DNA of 33,581 nt, from contig JAAYTS010000014.1 of NCBI GenBank assembly GCA_012517995.1, positions 1-33,581 of the forward strand. The letters are read 5' to 3'. The notes under the pieces are model-generated. The model did not search any database. It saw only the letters and a program-made list of their open reading frames with translations, and was not told the DNA's origin. This DNA is from Clostridium sp. (lineage in GTDB: Bacteria > Bacillota > Clostridia > Acetivibrionales > Acetivibrionaceae). Made by a program: the position numbers and the translations under genes. This document shows, one piece after another, positions 1-8,553 of the stretch (the stretch's first letter is position 1; each line of letters opens with the position of its first letter).

Positions 1-147
1 ACTTCTTACTATCTCCTTTAGTGCATTTGATAAAGATAACTCATCTGAATTAGATATATATATTTTAGCCTTTCCAATTTCTATTCTTATTTCATTAGAT
101 GGGTTAAGATTATTTTTTACATCAGGTGAGTTCTCTATTTGATTCAA
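1..147 (-). CDS. N-terminal 49 residues of an unidentified protein, cut by window edge
   Basis: A minus-strand reading frame opens with TTG at 147, eight bases after a perfect AGGAGG (156-161), and runs off the window with no stop. An in-frame TAA lies directly upstream of the TTG, so the protein cannot start earlier. The visible part has an Asn-rich head followed by EIRIEIGKAKIYIS and then LSNALKEIVRS. This beta-strand/helix pattern is reminiscent of the C-terminal tail of IS66-family TnpA accessory proteins, but the helix-turn-helix head of that family is missing. The IS66 resemblance is from memory and weak; that this is a translated gene is more secure because of the ribosome-binding site. 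Confidence 0.5.
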   Translation of the reverse strand, partial: MNQIENSPDVKNNLNPSNEIRIEIGKAKIYISNSDELSLSNALKEIVRS

Positions 148-240
148 TTAAAAAACCTCCTATACTTTTGATAATTCAATTGTATAGCAAATTTTTTAGT
201 ATTTATATCCGTTAATTCTTTTACGCTTACATTTAATCCT

Positions 241-268
241 TTGAATTATGCAATTTATTTGTTAAAAT
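241..268 (+). promoter_or_regulatory. SigA-type promoter for the rhomboid-like gene
   Basis: TTGAAT (241-246), a 16-base spacer and TAAAAT (263-268) lie 34 bases before the ATG at 303. A GGGAGAG ribosome-binding site at 291-297 follows. This is a consensus match only. Confidence 0.45.
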
Positions 269-302
269 TAATGTTGTAATACTATTTAGAGGGAGAGTTT
301 TT

Positions 303-1118
303 ATGGGACTACTTAACAGGTTGGAAAGAAAGTTTGGCAAGTTTGCAATAAAGGGTTTAATGACGTACATTGTAGCGCTTAACATGGCGGTGTTTTTGTT
401 AGACCTTTTTGGAAGAGAGTTATTTCAAGGAAGCATCATTTTAAAGCTTGCGCTTATTCCGGGGAAAGTTTTAGAAGGTGAAGTGTGGAGACTTATAACC
501 TTTATCTTTGTACCTCCTGAACTGGATCCTTTATTTATTATTTTTGCTCTGATTTTACTTTATAACTATGGAATTGGATTAGAAGAGGAGTGGGGAAGCT
601 TTAGGCTTAATGTGTATTATTTTATAGGGGTTTTAGGTATTATAATAGGAGCAATGATTACTGGTTTTCCATATATAGGACCTCACTTTTTAAACTTATC
701 TCTTATGTTTGCATTTGCGCGCATATATCCCCATTATACGATAAATTTGTTTTTTGTAATACCTGTGAAAATTAAATACCTAGCTTGGCTTAGCTGGGTT
801 TCCATGGGCATTGCATTTATATTTGGACCTAGTCCTATAAAGATAGCAGTGGCAGCAGCTGTGGTAAATTATTTTATTTTCTTTGGGAAGGAAATATTAT
901 TTAAGTCAAGGGTAAGAAGCGGTTCTGTTGTTAGAAAAGCAGTATATTCCCAACATTTAAAAATGAAAAACTCCATGCATAGGTGTACAGTGTGTGGCAT
1001 AACAGAAAAAGATGACCCACAAATGGACTTTAGATATTGTTCTACCTGTGAAGGAGATTATGAGTACTGTATGGAACATCTTAAAAATCATGAACATGTA
1101 AAAAAATCTAAAGATTAA
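303..1118 (+). CDS. Rhomboid-like membrane protein lacking the catalytic serine, with a Cys/His-rich tail
   Basis: The 271-residue protein has about six hydrophobic segments between residues 18 and 200. It keeps the rhomboid L1-loop signature GEVWRLITFIF (about 59-69), but the expected GxSG motif of the fourth membrane helix is absent; that region reads GPHFLNLSLMFAFA. It is therefore probably not a protease. The cytoplasmic tail (about 225-266) holds C228xxC231, C246xxC249 and C256 plus several histidines (CTVCG, CSTCE, CMEHLKNHEH), which looks like a zinc-binding module. It stands alone behind its own promoter, with no conserved partner in view. The fold is inferred from sequence pattern and the function is unknown; pseudo-rhomboids in other systems bind and traffic membrane proteins. 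Confidence 0.75.
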   Translation: MGLLNRLERKFGKFAIKGLMTYIVALNMAVFLLDLFGRELFQGSIILKLALIPGKVLEGEVWRLITFIFVPPELDPLFIIFALILLYNYGIGLEEEWGSFRLNVYYFIGVLGIIIGAMITGFPYIGPHFLNLSLMFAFARIYPHYTINLFFVIPVKIKYLAWLSWVSMGIAFIFGPSPIKIAVAAAVVNYFIFFGKEILFKSRVRSGSVVRKAVYSQHLKMKNSMHRCTVCGITEKDDPQMDFRYCSTCEGDYEYCMEHLKNHEHVKKSKD

Positions 1119-1179
1119 AGTAATTATATATAACTAAAGTTAAATAACTCAGCTTTATTTATCAAAAAGTTGGGTTTTA

Positions 1180-1211
1180 TAATTATTAAAACTTTTGTAA
1201 TTATTAAAACT
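1180..1211 (+). repeat. 14-base direct repeat upstream of the SLH gene
   Basis: TAATTATTAAAACT occurs at 1180-1193 and again at 1198-1211, an 18-base period, directly before the AGGAGG of the next gene. It could be an operator pair or chance in AT-rich DNA. Confidence 0.4.
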
Positions 1212-1225
1212 AAGGAGGAAATAAA

Positions 1226-4200
1226 ATGATTAAGTGTAGAAAAGTAATTGCATTAATTACAGCAATGATTCTTGTTTTGCCAGTATTTTTTACGGTATCT
1301 TTTGCAAAAACAGAAGATGTAGTGCCGTACTGTGAAAGAATTGAAGAACCGATTTTGGCTGTTAACTTAGGAGGTGAAGATGTTACTGTTGAAGGTGCAC
1401 CATTTACAGGAGAGAAAAATGAAAAAAATATAAGAACATTTGTAAAAGAGCCAGTAGAATTAAAAGCGCCTAATGGCACCATTAACGCATTTACAAGAAT
1501 AGAGGCGGAAGATTTTATATTTAATAATGGCATTGAAGTGGAAGAAACAGGAGATGTTGATGGAGGGGAAAATATTTGCTACATAGCAAACGGGGACTAT
1601 GTTGGATATGAAGATATATACTTCCCTAAAGGCACAAAGGGATTTATAGCCCGTGTTGCAAGTGAAACAGAAGGAGGATATATTGAATTAAGACTTAATT
1701 CACCATCCGGGGAACTTTTAGGAAGGGTTCGTGTTGACAACACAGGAGGTTGGCAGGATTACACTGAAGTATACTGTGAATTAAATAAAAATGTTTCAGG
1801 AGTACATAATCTTTTCTTAGGATTTGTAGGAGACAGGGACGGACTTTTTAATGTTAACTGGTTTAGGTTTACAAAAAGTGCTTATGACCCTATTATGGCA
1901 AGTAACTATGATGAAAAAGTAAGTGATGCATATAAATATAATTTTATAGACTTTGGAGAAGGCGGAAAACTGGATTTTAAAGTGGATTTTTCTCAAAAAG
2001 TTGACGGAACTATTGATGTTAGACTAGGCAGTCCTACATCATCGCCTATTGCATCAATTAATGTATCAAATGAATCCAGTGTACAAGTAAGATCAAATGT
2101 TAAGGGAGTAAATGAACTTTACCTTACTGACAATAAAAACGGCCAATTGTTGTCTAAAATGAATTGGTTTGTATTTGAACCTGAAGAAGAAAAGATAGAC
2201 TTTAGTGACAGCGGCTATGACAAACTTTTTAATACAAGTCTTAGAGGTTATACTATTGGAGTTGAAGCTAATTTAGATAAAAACAACATATATGAAGTGT
2301 ATATTTATCCAACAGAATACCACGAAGTGAACAAGCAAGTATTTGATTTATACATAAATGGTGAATTGGCTGATACAGTTAATATGGAGGAAAATGACTT
2401 TGGATGGGACAGAAAAGGTCCTTATCTTACAAAAGTTTTAGATGACGGAAAGCTTTCAATTGAGTGCAGGGCTATACAGGGAGTTGCATCTGTTGGAGCC
2501 ATAGAAATAAGCAAAATTAGTTATACAAAGGAATTTGATGATGTAAAGATTAAAGACTGGTCTTATATACCTATAATGGAACTTGCCAGCCAGGGAGTAA
2601 TCTTTGGTAAAGGAAATGACAAGTTCAGCCCTGGGGATCATATTATCGGAGAACATGTTGCGTACATGATGTTTAATGTTATGAAAAGGTCCATTGCAGA
2701 AAAAAATAGTGATTTTAAACCGGAAAAATACAGACTATTGTCAGATATATCCCCTGATTTTTGGGCATATCACTATATAAGTGCATATTACAACTATTTC
2801 TTTGTGGAGAAAATGTTAAAATATGACCTTGATACACGTATTCCTTACAGTGCAGATGAGTATCGTGAAAAGAGAAAAACAAGGCGTGAAGAGTTTGCTA
2901 TGGCAATAATTGGTGCAAGACGCCTTGACTATAATGAAGACGGAAGAGTGTTTGTACTTGACCCTTATCTTGAACCAGGAGCAAATTTAAACAGATATAA
3001 AGATAAGGATGCACATGAAATTACCGATTCTTACAGATATTTTGTTGAATTGGCACTTGAGAAAGGTCTTATGAAAGGTGACCACCTGGGAAATTTAAAT
3101 CCTAAGGATCCAGTTACAAGAGCAGAGGCTGCAGCATTTATTTACAACGCACTAAACTTAGAAGAAAATAACTTTGTTAAACCAAAAAAAGGAGAGATTT
3201 TGCAAGTTCCAAGAATAACTGCTAAAAAGAGAGAAGTTAAGGTGGGAATACTTATACTGCCTGCACCTGCCTGGGACTCAATAAATAACATAGACACAAA
3301 TGACCCTAACCCAGACTTTACTTTATTAGAACTTTTAGATAGAAACATAAATAAGCCAATGGACTGGGTATTGGTGAATCCTCATCCACCTGCATTTAAT
3401 AAAAATGAATTTAAGGATGTTATGCATTTAAATTCAGCAGAAATCCCAGGAGCTAAAAGTGATAATTTTGCTGCTTTTTCAAATTACTTTAATGATTTAA
3501 GAAGTGTTGCAAAAGCACAGACAGATTTAGAAGCTGATATAACTCATACAGGAGTTGTAGGATACAGTGAAAACATAGATAAGTCTAAATTCTTTAAATA
3601 TTGGGAAGTTTCAATTGATGACCCTTCCCTGACACCTGAACAAATAGCAAAAGATTACGACATTTTATTCCAGACATCCCATGGTGAAATTTCATACCCT
3701 AAAGATGTTCAGGAAAAAGTTAAGGCATTTTTAAATGCAGGAGGACAATTATGGTGGGAAAACTGTGACGGACTTGTTATAGAGCCGGGGGACGGCTTTA
3801 CACAGGAAGTAAAGTTTGAATCAATAAGACCAGGTGGAAATATTAAGTTTCCGCAAATTCCTGTTTTAGATGATGATGACAAAATGCATCCTCTGTTTGA
3901 CAACATATTTAGAATAGATCCTGAAAAGTCAACACGTGTTATGGCACCAGGTATTTTTACTGAGGAAAGTGAAATAACCCTTTTAGGTGACGGGGAAGAA
4001 TGGTTAAATGACGATAACCGCTACCTTGACAATTTACTTCCTACAGATGAAGTTGTACTTATGGTTGAAGACACAACAAAAGGCAAATTACTTCCTAATC
4101 TTGCTATTAGAAACATCATTAATAAAGATAAACCAGCGGGAAGAATTGTTATTAGCACAAGTGATATAGGCTGTGGAATAACAAAACATGTACACCGTGG

Positions 4201-5056
4201 AGGAGGTAAGGCAGTAGAGGATTATAAATTCTGTTACAACCTCTTTGGATGGATGTCAAAAATCGGAGTAAGCTTTGATGAAACTAAGGCAAATACATGG
4301 GATGGCAGCAATGAGTTTTCAATAGAAGCTACATTTATAAACCATGGTGCAAGAACCCAGGTTTATGATGTTGAAGAGATAATTAATACTGATTTATGGG
4401 AAGTTGTACCTACAAAAGAATTTAAAGACTATAAGGCATACCACCCATGGATTAAAGAACTTAATGCTAAGGGATATCCAAAGCAAATAGAGCTTGAACC
4501 AAATCAGTCGGAAGTTGTGGAGTACAGCTTTAGAATCAAAAAACCAGGAATTCAATACTATAACTTTACTCTAAAAGCAAGTGAGACAGGTGTTGAAAAT
4601 CCTAGAGATACAATGGAAACTACATTCAGGCTTAATAATACCAGAATAAAGGCACCTGTATTTACAGGATTTAGATCAGATGGATTTGAAGTTACATTAA
4701 GTGCTCCAGAGGAGATAAAAGCTGACTTAAGACCTGAAACATATGAATTATGCCTTAAGTTCCAAAGAGGAGGAAGATTTGTAGATCCTCAGGAAATTTT
4801 CAAACACATTCAAGTGGAACAAAATAATCTGACTCCTGAATTGGAAGATGTAAGCTACAATTATATGCTGGATGACAAAGGAAATTTATATGTGAGAGTG
4901 GTGATAGACAACGTACTATTTACAAGAACAAATGAAAAAATCAAACTAAATGTATTTGTAAATGGTGGAGATTGGCAGGTACTTGGGAAGGCAGAAGTGT
5001 TTGACCCAATTTCACGTCAGCGCATTGCCTTTTCAGATGAAGTAAGAGGCAAATAA
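1226..5056 (+). CDS. Secreted surface protein with CBM6, central SLH domains and a GATase-like domain
   Basis: The 1276-residue protein starts at an ATG behind AGGAGG. Residues 1-27 are a signal peptide (basic head, hydrophobic core, SFA cleavage region). Residues about 84-217 form a CBM6-type carbohydrate-binding module (RIEAEDF at the start, GWQDYT and NVNWFRF near the end). Two further beta-sandwich, CBM6/malectin-like segments follow (about 220-318 and 328-433). Three SLH repeats lie mid-protein (about 436-486, 505-567 and 590-645; the last has VTRAEAAAF), so the protein is probably bound to the cell wall. From about 672 a Rossmann-like domain (VGILILPAP; YDILFQTSHGEISYP; FLNAGGQLWWENCDG) resembles DUF4159/GATase-like folds. 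The C-terminal 200 residues look like Ig-type beta domains. No glycosidase motif is recognised. A polysaccharide-binding surface role is inferred. A strong terminator follows, so the gene is monocistronic. Confidence 0.85.
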   Translation: MIKCRKVIALITAMILVLPVFFTVSFAKTEDVVPYCERIEEPILAVNLGGEDVTVEGAPFTGEKNEKNIRTFVKEPVELKAPNGTINAFTRIEAEDFIFNNGIEVEETGDVDGGENICYIANGDYVGYEDIYFPKGTKGFIARVASETEGGYIELRLNSPSGELLGRVRVDNTGGWQDYTEVYCELNKNVSGVHNLFLGFVGDRDGLFNVNWFRFTKSAYDPIMASNYDEKVSDAYKYNFIDFGEGGKLDFKVDFSQKVDGTIDVRLGSPTSSPIASINVSNESSVQVRSNVKGVNELYLTDNKNGQLLSKMNWFVFEPEEEKIDFSDSGYDKLFNTSLRGYTIGVEANLDKNNIYEVYIYPTEYHEVNKQVFDLYINGELADTVNMEENDFGWDRKGPYLTKVLDDGKLSIECRAIQGVASVGAIEISKISYTKEFDDVKIKDWSYIPIMELASQGVIFGKGNDKFSPGDHIIGEHVAYMMFNVMKRSIAEKNSDFKPEKYRLLSDISPDFWAYHYISAYYNYFFVEKMLKYDLDTRIPYSADEYREKRKTRREEFAMAIIGARRLDYNEDGRVFVLDPYLEPGANLNRYKDKDAHEITDSYRYFVELALEKGLMKGDHLGNLNPKDPVTRAEAAAFIYNALNLEENNFVKPKKGEILQVPRITAKKREVKVGILILPAPAWDSINNIDTNDPNPDFTLLELLDRNINKPMDWVLVNPHPPAFNKNEFKDVMHLNSAEIPGAKSDNFAAFSNYFNDLRSVAKAQTDLEADITHTGVVGYSENIDKSKFFKYWEVSIDDPSLTPEQIAKDYDILFQTSHGEISYPKDVQEKVKAFLNAGGQLWWENCDGLVIEPGDGFTQEVKFESIRPGGNIKFPQIPVLDDDDKMHPLFDNIFRIDPEKSTRVMAPGIFTEESEITLLGDGEEWLNDDNRYLDNLLPTDEVVLMVEDTTKGKLLPNLAIRNIINKDKPAGRIVISTSDIGCGITKHVHRGGGKAVEDYKFCYNLFGWMSKIGVSFDETKANTWDGSNEFSIEATFINHGARTQVYDVEEIINTDLWEVVPTKEFKDYKAYHPWIKELNAKGYPKQIELEPNQSEVVEYSFRIKKPGIQYYNFTLKASETGVENPRDTMETTFRLNNTRIKAPVFTGFRSDGFEVTLSAPEEIKADLRPETYELCLKFQRGGRFVDPQEIFKHIQVEQNNLTPELEDVSYNYMLDDKGNLYVRVVIDNVLFTRTNEKIKLNVFVNGGDWQVLGKAEVFDPISRQRIAFSDEVRGK

Positions 5057-5080
5057 AAATTTCATACAATAAGAATTTAC

Positions 5081-5119
5081 AAAAAACCGTCTCATTGGTA
5101 AAAAATGAGGCGGTTTTTT
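5081..5119 (+). terminator. Rho-independent terminator after the SLH gene
   Basis: A 15-base-pair stem (5081-5095 with 5105-5119, one G-T pair), a 9-base loop and a run of T at the end. Confidence 0.9.
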
Positions 5120-5162
5120 AAAACTTATTTATATATTGACTATATTTTAAGGGAAAATATTG

Positions 5163-5191
5163 TTGAAAAAGATAAACATTTATAATACAAT
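5163..5191 (+). promoter_or_regulatory. Promoter for the hydrolase gene
   Basis: TTGAAA (5163-5168), 17-base spacer, TACAAT (5186-5191), about 40 bases before the start codon. Confidence 0.45.
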
Positions 5192-5232
5192 AGAATTTGT
5201 GACTTAAAAAAACACTCGGAGATGTGAAATTG

Positions 5233-5982
5233 ATGAAATACAGAATAGGTTGTCTTATAATACATGGTTTTGGCGGAACTACTTCAGATGTTGAACCTTT
5301 AAGTAAATATTTACAGTCAAAAGGGTTTATTACTTTTTGTCCATCCCTTAAATGTAGTGTAAAAAACAGAAGAACATTTTCCAGCACAAATTATAAGGAT
5401 TGGATAGAATCTGCAGAGGCAGGTTTATTTTATCTTAAATCTAAATGCAAGAAGGTAGTTGTAATAGGTTTTTATATGGGTGGGCTTATTGCACTGGATT
5501 TTGCTACAAGATTTAAAAATTTTGGTGTGGTTGCTATAAATGTTCCTATATATCACTGGGATGTGAAAAACATATATTATAATATACTAATTGATTTTAA
5601 AACAAGGGATTTTAACAATGTAAAAAGATATATAAAATCATCTACAGAGTTTTCAATATCCGAATTGGTAAATTTCAGGATGCTAGTTGGAAAAACCAAA
5701 CATGTTTTAGAGGATGTAAAAATTCCTATATTTATTGCACAAGGTTTAAAGGATTACACTGTTAATTACAAAAGTGCAGAGTATATTTATAAAAAAGTCT
5801 CTTCCAATTTAAAAGTATTAAAATATTATGATAAATTAGCTATGGATTTATCTGTTTGTTCTGATTATCATTTGTTTTTTGCAGATATTGAAAGATTCAT
5901 AAAGCAGATAATACAAAGAGAAAATGGAGTTAATAATAAAATATTACCAAGTTATATGTATTTAAGCGGAATATATAATTAA
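5233..5982 (+). CDS. Alpha/beta hydrolase, carboxylesterase type, nucleophile Ser replaced by Tyr
   Basis: The 249-residue single-domain protein resembles Est30/monoacylglycerol-lipase-like carboxylesterases. It has the oxyanion-hole motif CLIIHGFGG near the start, an acid residue in QGLKDYTV (D173) and a base in SDYHLFF (H212). The nucleophile elbow, normally GFSMGG, reads GFYMGG: codon 5473-5475 is TAT where a serine TCT would be expected, a one-base difference. The reading frame is otherwise full length. The start is uncertain: GGAG at 5218-5221 could serve TTG 5230 (8 bases) or ATG 5233 (11 bases); GTG 5224 is too close. Either the enzyme is inactive or binding-only, or the base is a recent mutation or sequencing error. 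Its neighbours give no functional clue. Confidence 0.8.
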   Translation: MKYRIGCLIIHGFGGTTSDVEPLSKYLQSKGFITFCPSLKCSVKNRRTFSSTNYKDWIESAEAGLFYLKSKCKKVVVIGFYMGGLIALDFATRFKNFGVVAINVPIYHWDVKNIYYNILIDFKTRDFNNVKRYIKSSTEFSISELVNFRMLVGKTKHVLEDVKIPIFIAQGLKDYTVNYKSAEYIYKKVSSNLKVLKYYDKLAMDLSVCSDYHLFFADIERFIKQIIQRENGVNNKILPSYMYLSGIYN

Positions 5983-6009
5983 GTTTATTAAAAAATGTCC
6001 CCTAATAAA

Positions 6010-6669
6010 TTACAAAATATTATTTTTGACAGCAAAAACTGCAAGTTGTGTGCGGTCTTTTAAATTCAATTTGTTAAGCATATGTGAAATGGTGTTTTTA
6101 ACCGTTCCTTCGGAAATAAACATTGTTTCTGCGATTTCCTTATTATTTTTACCTTCAACAATTAAATTTAAAATTTCCAGCTCTCTTTTACCTAGTCTTA
6201 CATTTACTTTTTCTTTTTTAATGTTTGCTGATGTTTTTTTATTTTTCTTTTCTTTATCCTTACTATCTATAAAAGTATTCAGGGTACTTTGATGCATTAT
6301 GCTATATCCTTTAAAAACACTTTTGACGGTAAGAATTAATTGGTCAGGGGAGATATCCTTTAATACATAACCATCAGCTCCGTTTTTTATTGCCCTTGTT
6401 ACATTCCCCTCATCATTGAATGTTGTTAAAATTATTACCTTTATTTCTTTATATTTTGATTTAATGAGTCTTGTACCTTCAACACCATCGCATTTTGGCA
6501 TCATAATGTCCATTAAGACAACATCAGGATTTAATTGTTCACACAAGGAAAATGCTTCTTTGCCGTTTCCAGCCAAACCAATCACATTTATATCTTTATC
6601 TTGTTCAATGATAAATTTAAGGCTTTCACGCAAAATAATTTGGTCATCAACAATTAATACTTTAATCAT
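6010..6669 (-). CDS. NarL/LuxR-family response regulator
   Basis: This is a 219-residue two-domain regulator. The receiver domain (1-120) has the acidic pair D8/D9, phospho-acceptor D54 (VLMDIMMP), a Thr at 82-83 and K104 (YVLKD). A Lys-rich linker (about 140-155) leads to a LuxR-type helix-turn-helix (about 157-219; LGKRELEILNLIVEG, ISEGTVKNTISHMLNKL). Phosphorylation by the adjacent kinase should promote DNA binding. It lies 49 bases downstream of the kinase gene on the same strand, so the two are a cognate pair in one transcript. Its target genes are not shown by the sequence. A convergent gene ends 27 bases away. Confidence 0.93.
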   Translation of the reverse strand: MIKVLIVDDQIILRESLKFIIEQDKDINVIGLAGNGKEAFSLCEQLNPDVVLMDIMMPKCDGVEGTRLIKSKYKEIKVIILTTFNDEGNVTRAIKNGADGYVLKDISPDQLILTVKSVFKGYSIMHQSTLNTFIDSKDKEKKNKKTSANIKKEKVNVRLGKRELEILNLIVEGKNNKEIAETMFISEGTVKNTISHMLNKLNLKDRTQLAVFAVKNNIL

Positions 6670-6718
6670 TTTTATATAATACCTCCCTTGTTAAACTCAT
6701 ATAATTTAGTTACAAGAC

Positions 6719-8467
6719 CTAATCCAAAGGAATTTCTAGCCTTATATTAAAGCCGCTTTCTCCGTCAGAACCAAAAACAATGTCACCACCTATATTTTTT
6801 ACCCTTTGGGTCATTGAAGTTAGTCCAAATCCTTTTTTAAAGTTTGGACAGCCTATTCCATCGTCAAATATAAATAGTTCTATTTTGTTATCGTTGGCTC
6901 TTAATATTATAGTAACATTTTTTGCTTTACCATGTCTTAATGAATTTGTTAGTGCCTCCTGGCAAATTCTAAATATAACGCTGGAGAATCTAGGGTCAAT
7001 GTTAATTTTTTCTATATCGTGGGAAAAATCAATATTTATACCAGAAGGTTCAAAATCATTTATCAGGCTTTTAATGGAACTTAATATATCTGAATTTTTT
7101 AAATTTTCTGGCATAAGTCCTTTTACCGATCTTCTAAGCTCCTTAATACCTTCTCGGGCTACTTTAAGTGCCTGAGCTATTTTTTCTTCTGTTTTTTCAG
7201 CATCCTTTTTACATGTTATATTACATACTTCCAACAGGGAAATAAGCAAAGTCATACTATGTCCTAAAGTGTCATGTACATCTCTTGCAAATCGGTTTCT
7301 TTCCCTTTCTATTGAAAGTTCTTCAACAGTGGCTGCATATTCCGACAGTTGTTGATTCATAGCTGTAAGTTCGGCATTTTTGTCCTTCACTTCGTCTAAA
7401 AGTTCTTTATATTCTGTTATATCGTTAAAAAGAATAATTCTGCCTAAAAAATCTTGTTTTTTTCCAAACAGAGGCTGTATACTTACACGAAAACTCTTTT
7501 TTTCAGGTAAAAGCATATCTATTTCACCGTATTCAGAGTTAGTTGATTTTTCATCATTAATGGTATTAATAATTCTTTTGGTATCGGCAGTTGGTGAGCA
7601 ATTTGTCTTTAAGTAATGGGTGAATTTTTCTACATCGTCATAAATATTTATTTTCTCAGAAAGAGAAAAAGTCTTTAAGAAAGACTCATTAAAACTGTCT
7701 ATTTTATTAAAACTATCCACCACTATTATTGACTCATTTAAATTAGAAACAATTTTATTATGTGCAATGGGAACAATGTTTAAAAATCTATATTTGTACA
7801 TGGCTATGGAAAACAGCAAAAGGGATAATGAAAAACTAACTGGAGTTAGGTCATAACCCTTAGGAGTTATATTTATACCAGTAGTAGCATTAAAAATATA
7901 GAAAAAATTAGCGATTATAGGAATGGTTGCTGCAAATATAAGGAGAAATGTTCGTTTCCGGGCATAGCCTATGTTTGCAATATAATGCCTAATAAGAATG
8001 ATAGTGCCAATTAGTGCATATATATAAGAAATAACTAAGTGAAACCAAAAAACAGGCCCATAGACTATTTCTGACATTGAAAAGTGAATATAAAACTTAT
8101 GATGTAAGCTATTAGTAAGTAAGAGGATATATACTAAAACAGATGGTAAAAACATGAGATATATCAGCTTTCTTTTTTTAAGAATATTGCTATAGGTATA
8201 AATGAGACAAAAAAGAAGCCAGCTTGCACTTATAGATGAAATGGCTATGTATTCAAAGCATGTTGAAATAAATCTTGTTGTCAAATTATTTGAGAACAAA
8301 AATAAAATATGACCTAAGGACCATATGAAAATAATTACTTGACACCATAAATAATTATAAAGTAAAGGTGTCCTTTTCCCTTTTAAAAGAAATAAAATAA
8401 TCATAAATAGGGATAGCAAAACAGATATAGATTGAAAAAATATCTTTAAATCAAAATAAAAAGTCAT
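6719..8467 (-). CDS. Membrane sensor histidine kinase (7TM–PAS–HisKA_3)
   Basis: The 582-residue kinase starts at an ATG behind TGAGGTGAAAT. Residues 1-230 hold about seven membrane helices, as in the N-terminal 7TM sensor region common in clostridial kinases. A PAS-like domain follows (about 240-352; ESIIVVDSFNKI, FNDITEYKELL) and then a coiled linker. The HisKA_3 dimerisation helix carries H398 (RDVHDTLGHS), and the HATPase domain has N508 (CQEALTNSLRHG), DDGIG (535-539) and GFGLT (546-550). This is the NarX/DesK/LiaS class, which pairs with NarL-type regulators, and such a regulator is encoded directly downstream. The ligand is unknown; a membrane or small hydrophobic signal is a guess from the 7TM domain. 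Confidence 0.93.
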   Translation of the reverse strand: MTFYFDLKIFFQSISVLLSLFMIILFLLKGKRTPLLYNYLWCQVIIFIWSLGHILFLFSNNLTTRFISTCFEYIAISSISASWLLFCLIYTYSNILKKRKLIYLMFLPSVLVYILLLTNSLHHKFYIHFSMSEIVYGPVFWFHLVISYIYALIGTIILIRHYIANIGYARKRTFLLIFAATIPIIANFFYIFNATTGINITPKGYDLTPVSFSLSLLLFSIAMYKYRFLNIVPIAHNKIVSNLNESIIVVDSFNKIDSFNESFLKTFSLSEKINIYDDVEKFTHYLKTNCSPTADTKRIINTINDEKSTNSEYGEIDMLLPEKKSFRVSIQPLFGKKQDFLGRIILFNDITEYKELLDEVKDKNAELTAMNQQLSEYAATVEELSIERERNRFARDVHDTLGHSMTLLISLLEVCNITCKKDAEKTEEKIAQALKVAREGIKELRRSVKGLMPENLKNSDILSSIKSLINDFEPSGINIDFSHDIEKINIDPRFSSVIFRICQEALTNSLRHGKAKNVTIILRANDNKIELFIFDDGIGCPNFKKGFGLTSMTQRVKNIGGDIVFGSDGESGFNIRLEIPLD

Positions 8468-8553
8468 ATTTCACCTCATAAAAATTACGTTAAATACCTT
8501 TACTAAATCAATTATATCTAAAATTGCTTTATTATTCTATATTTATTTAAAAA

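Noticed and set aside
5983..6010. Hairpin between the convergent hydrolase and response-regulator genes as a shared terminator
   Set aside because: Only a seven-pair AT stem (TTTATTA/TAATAAA) with no clean T tract is seen around 5983-6010.
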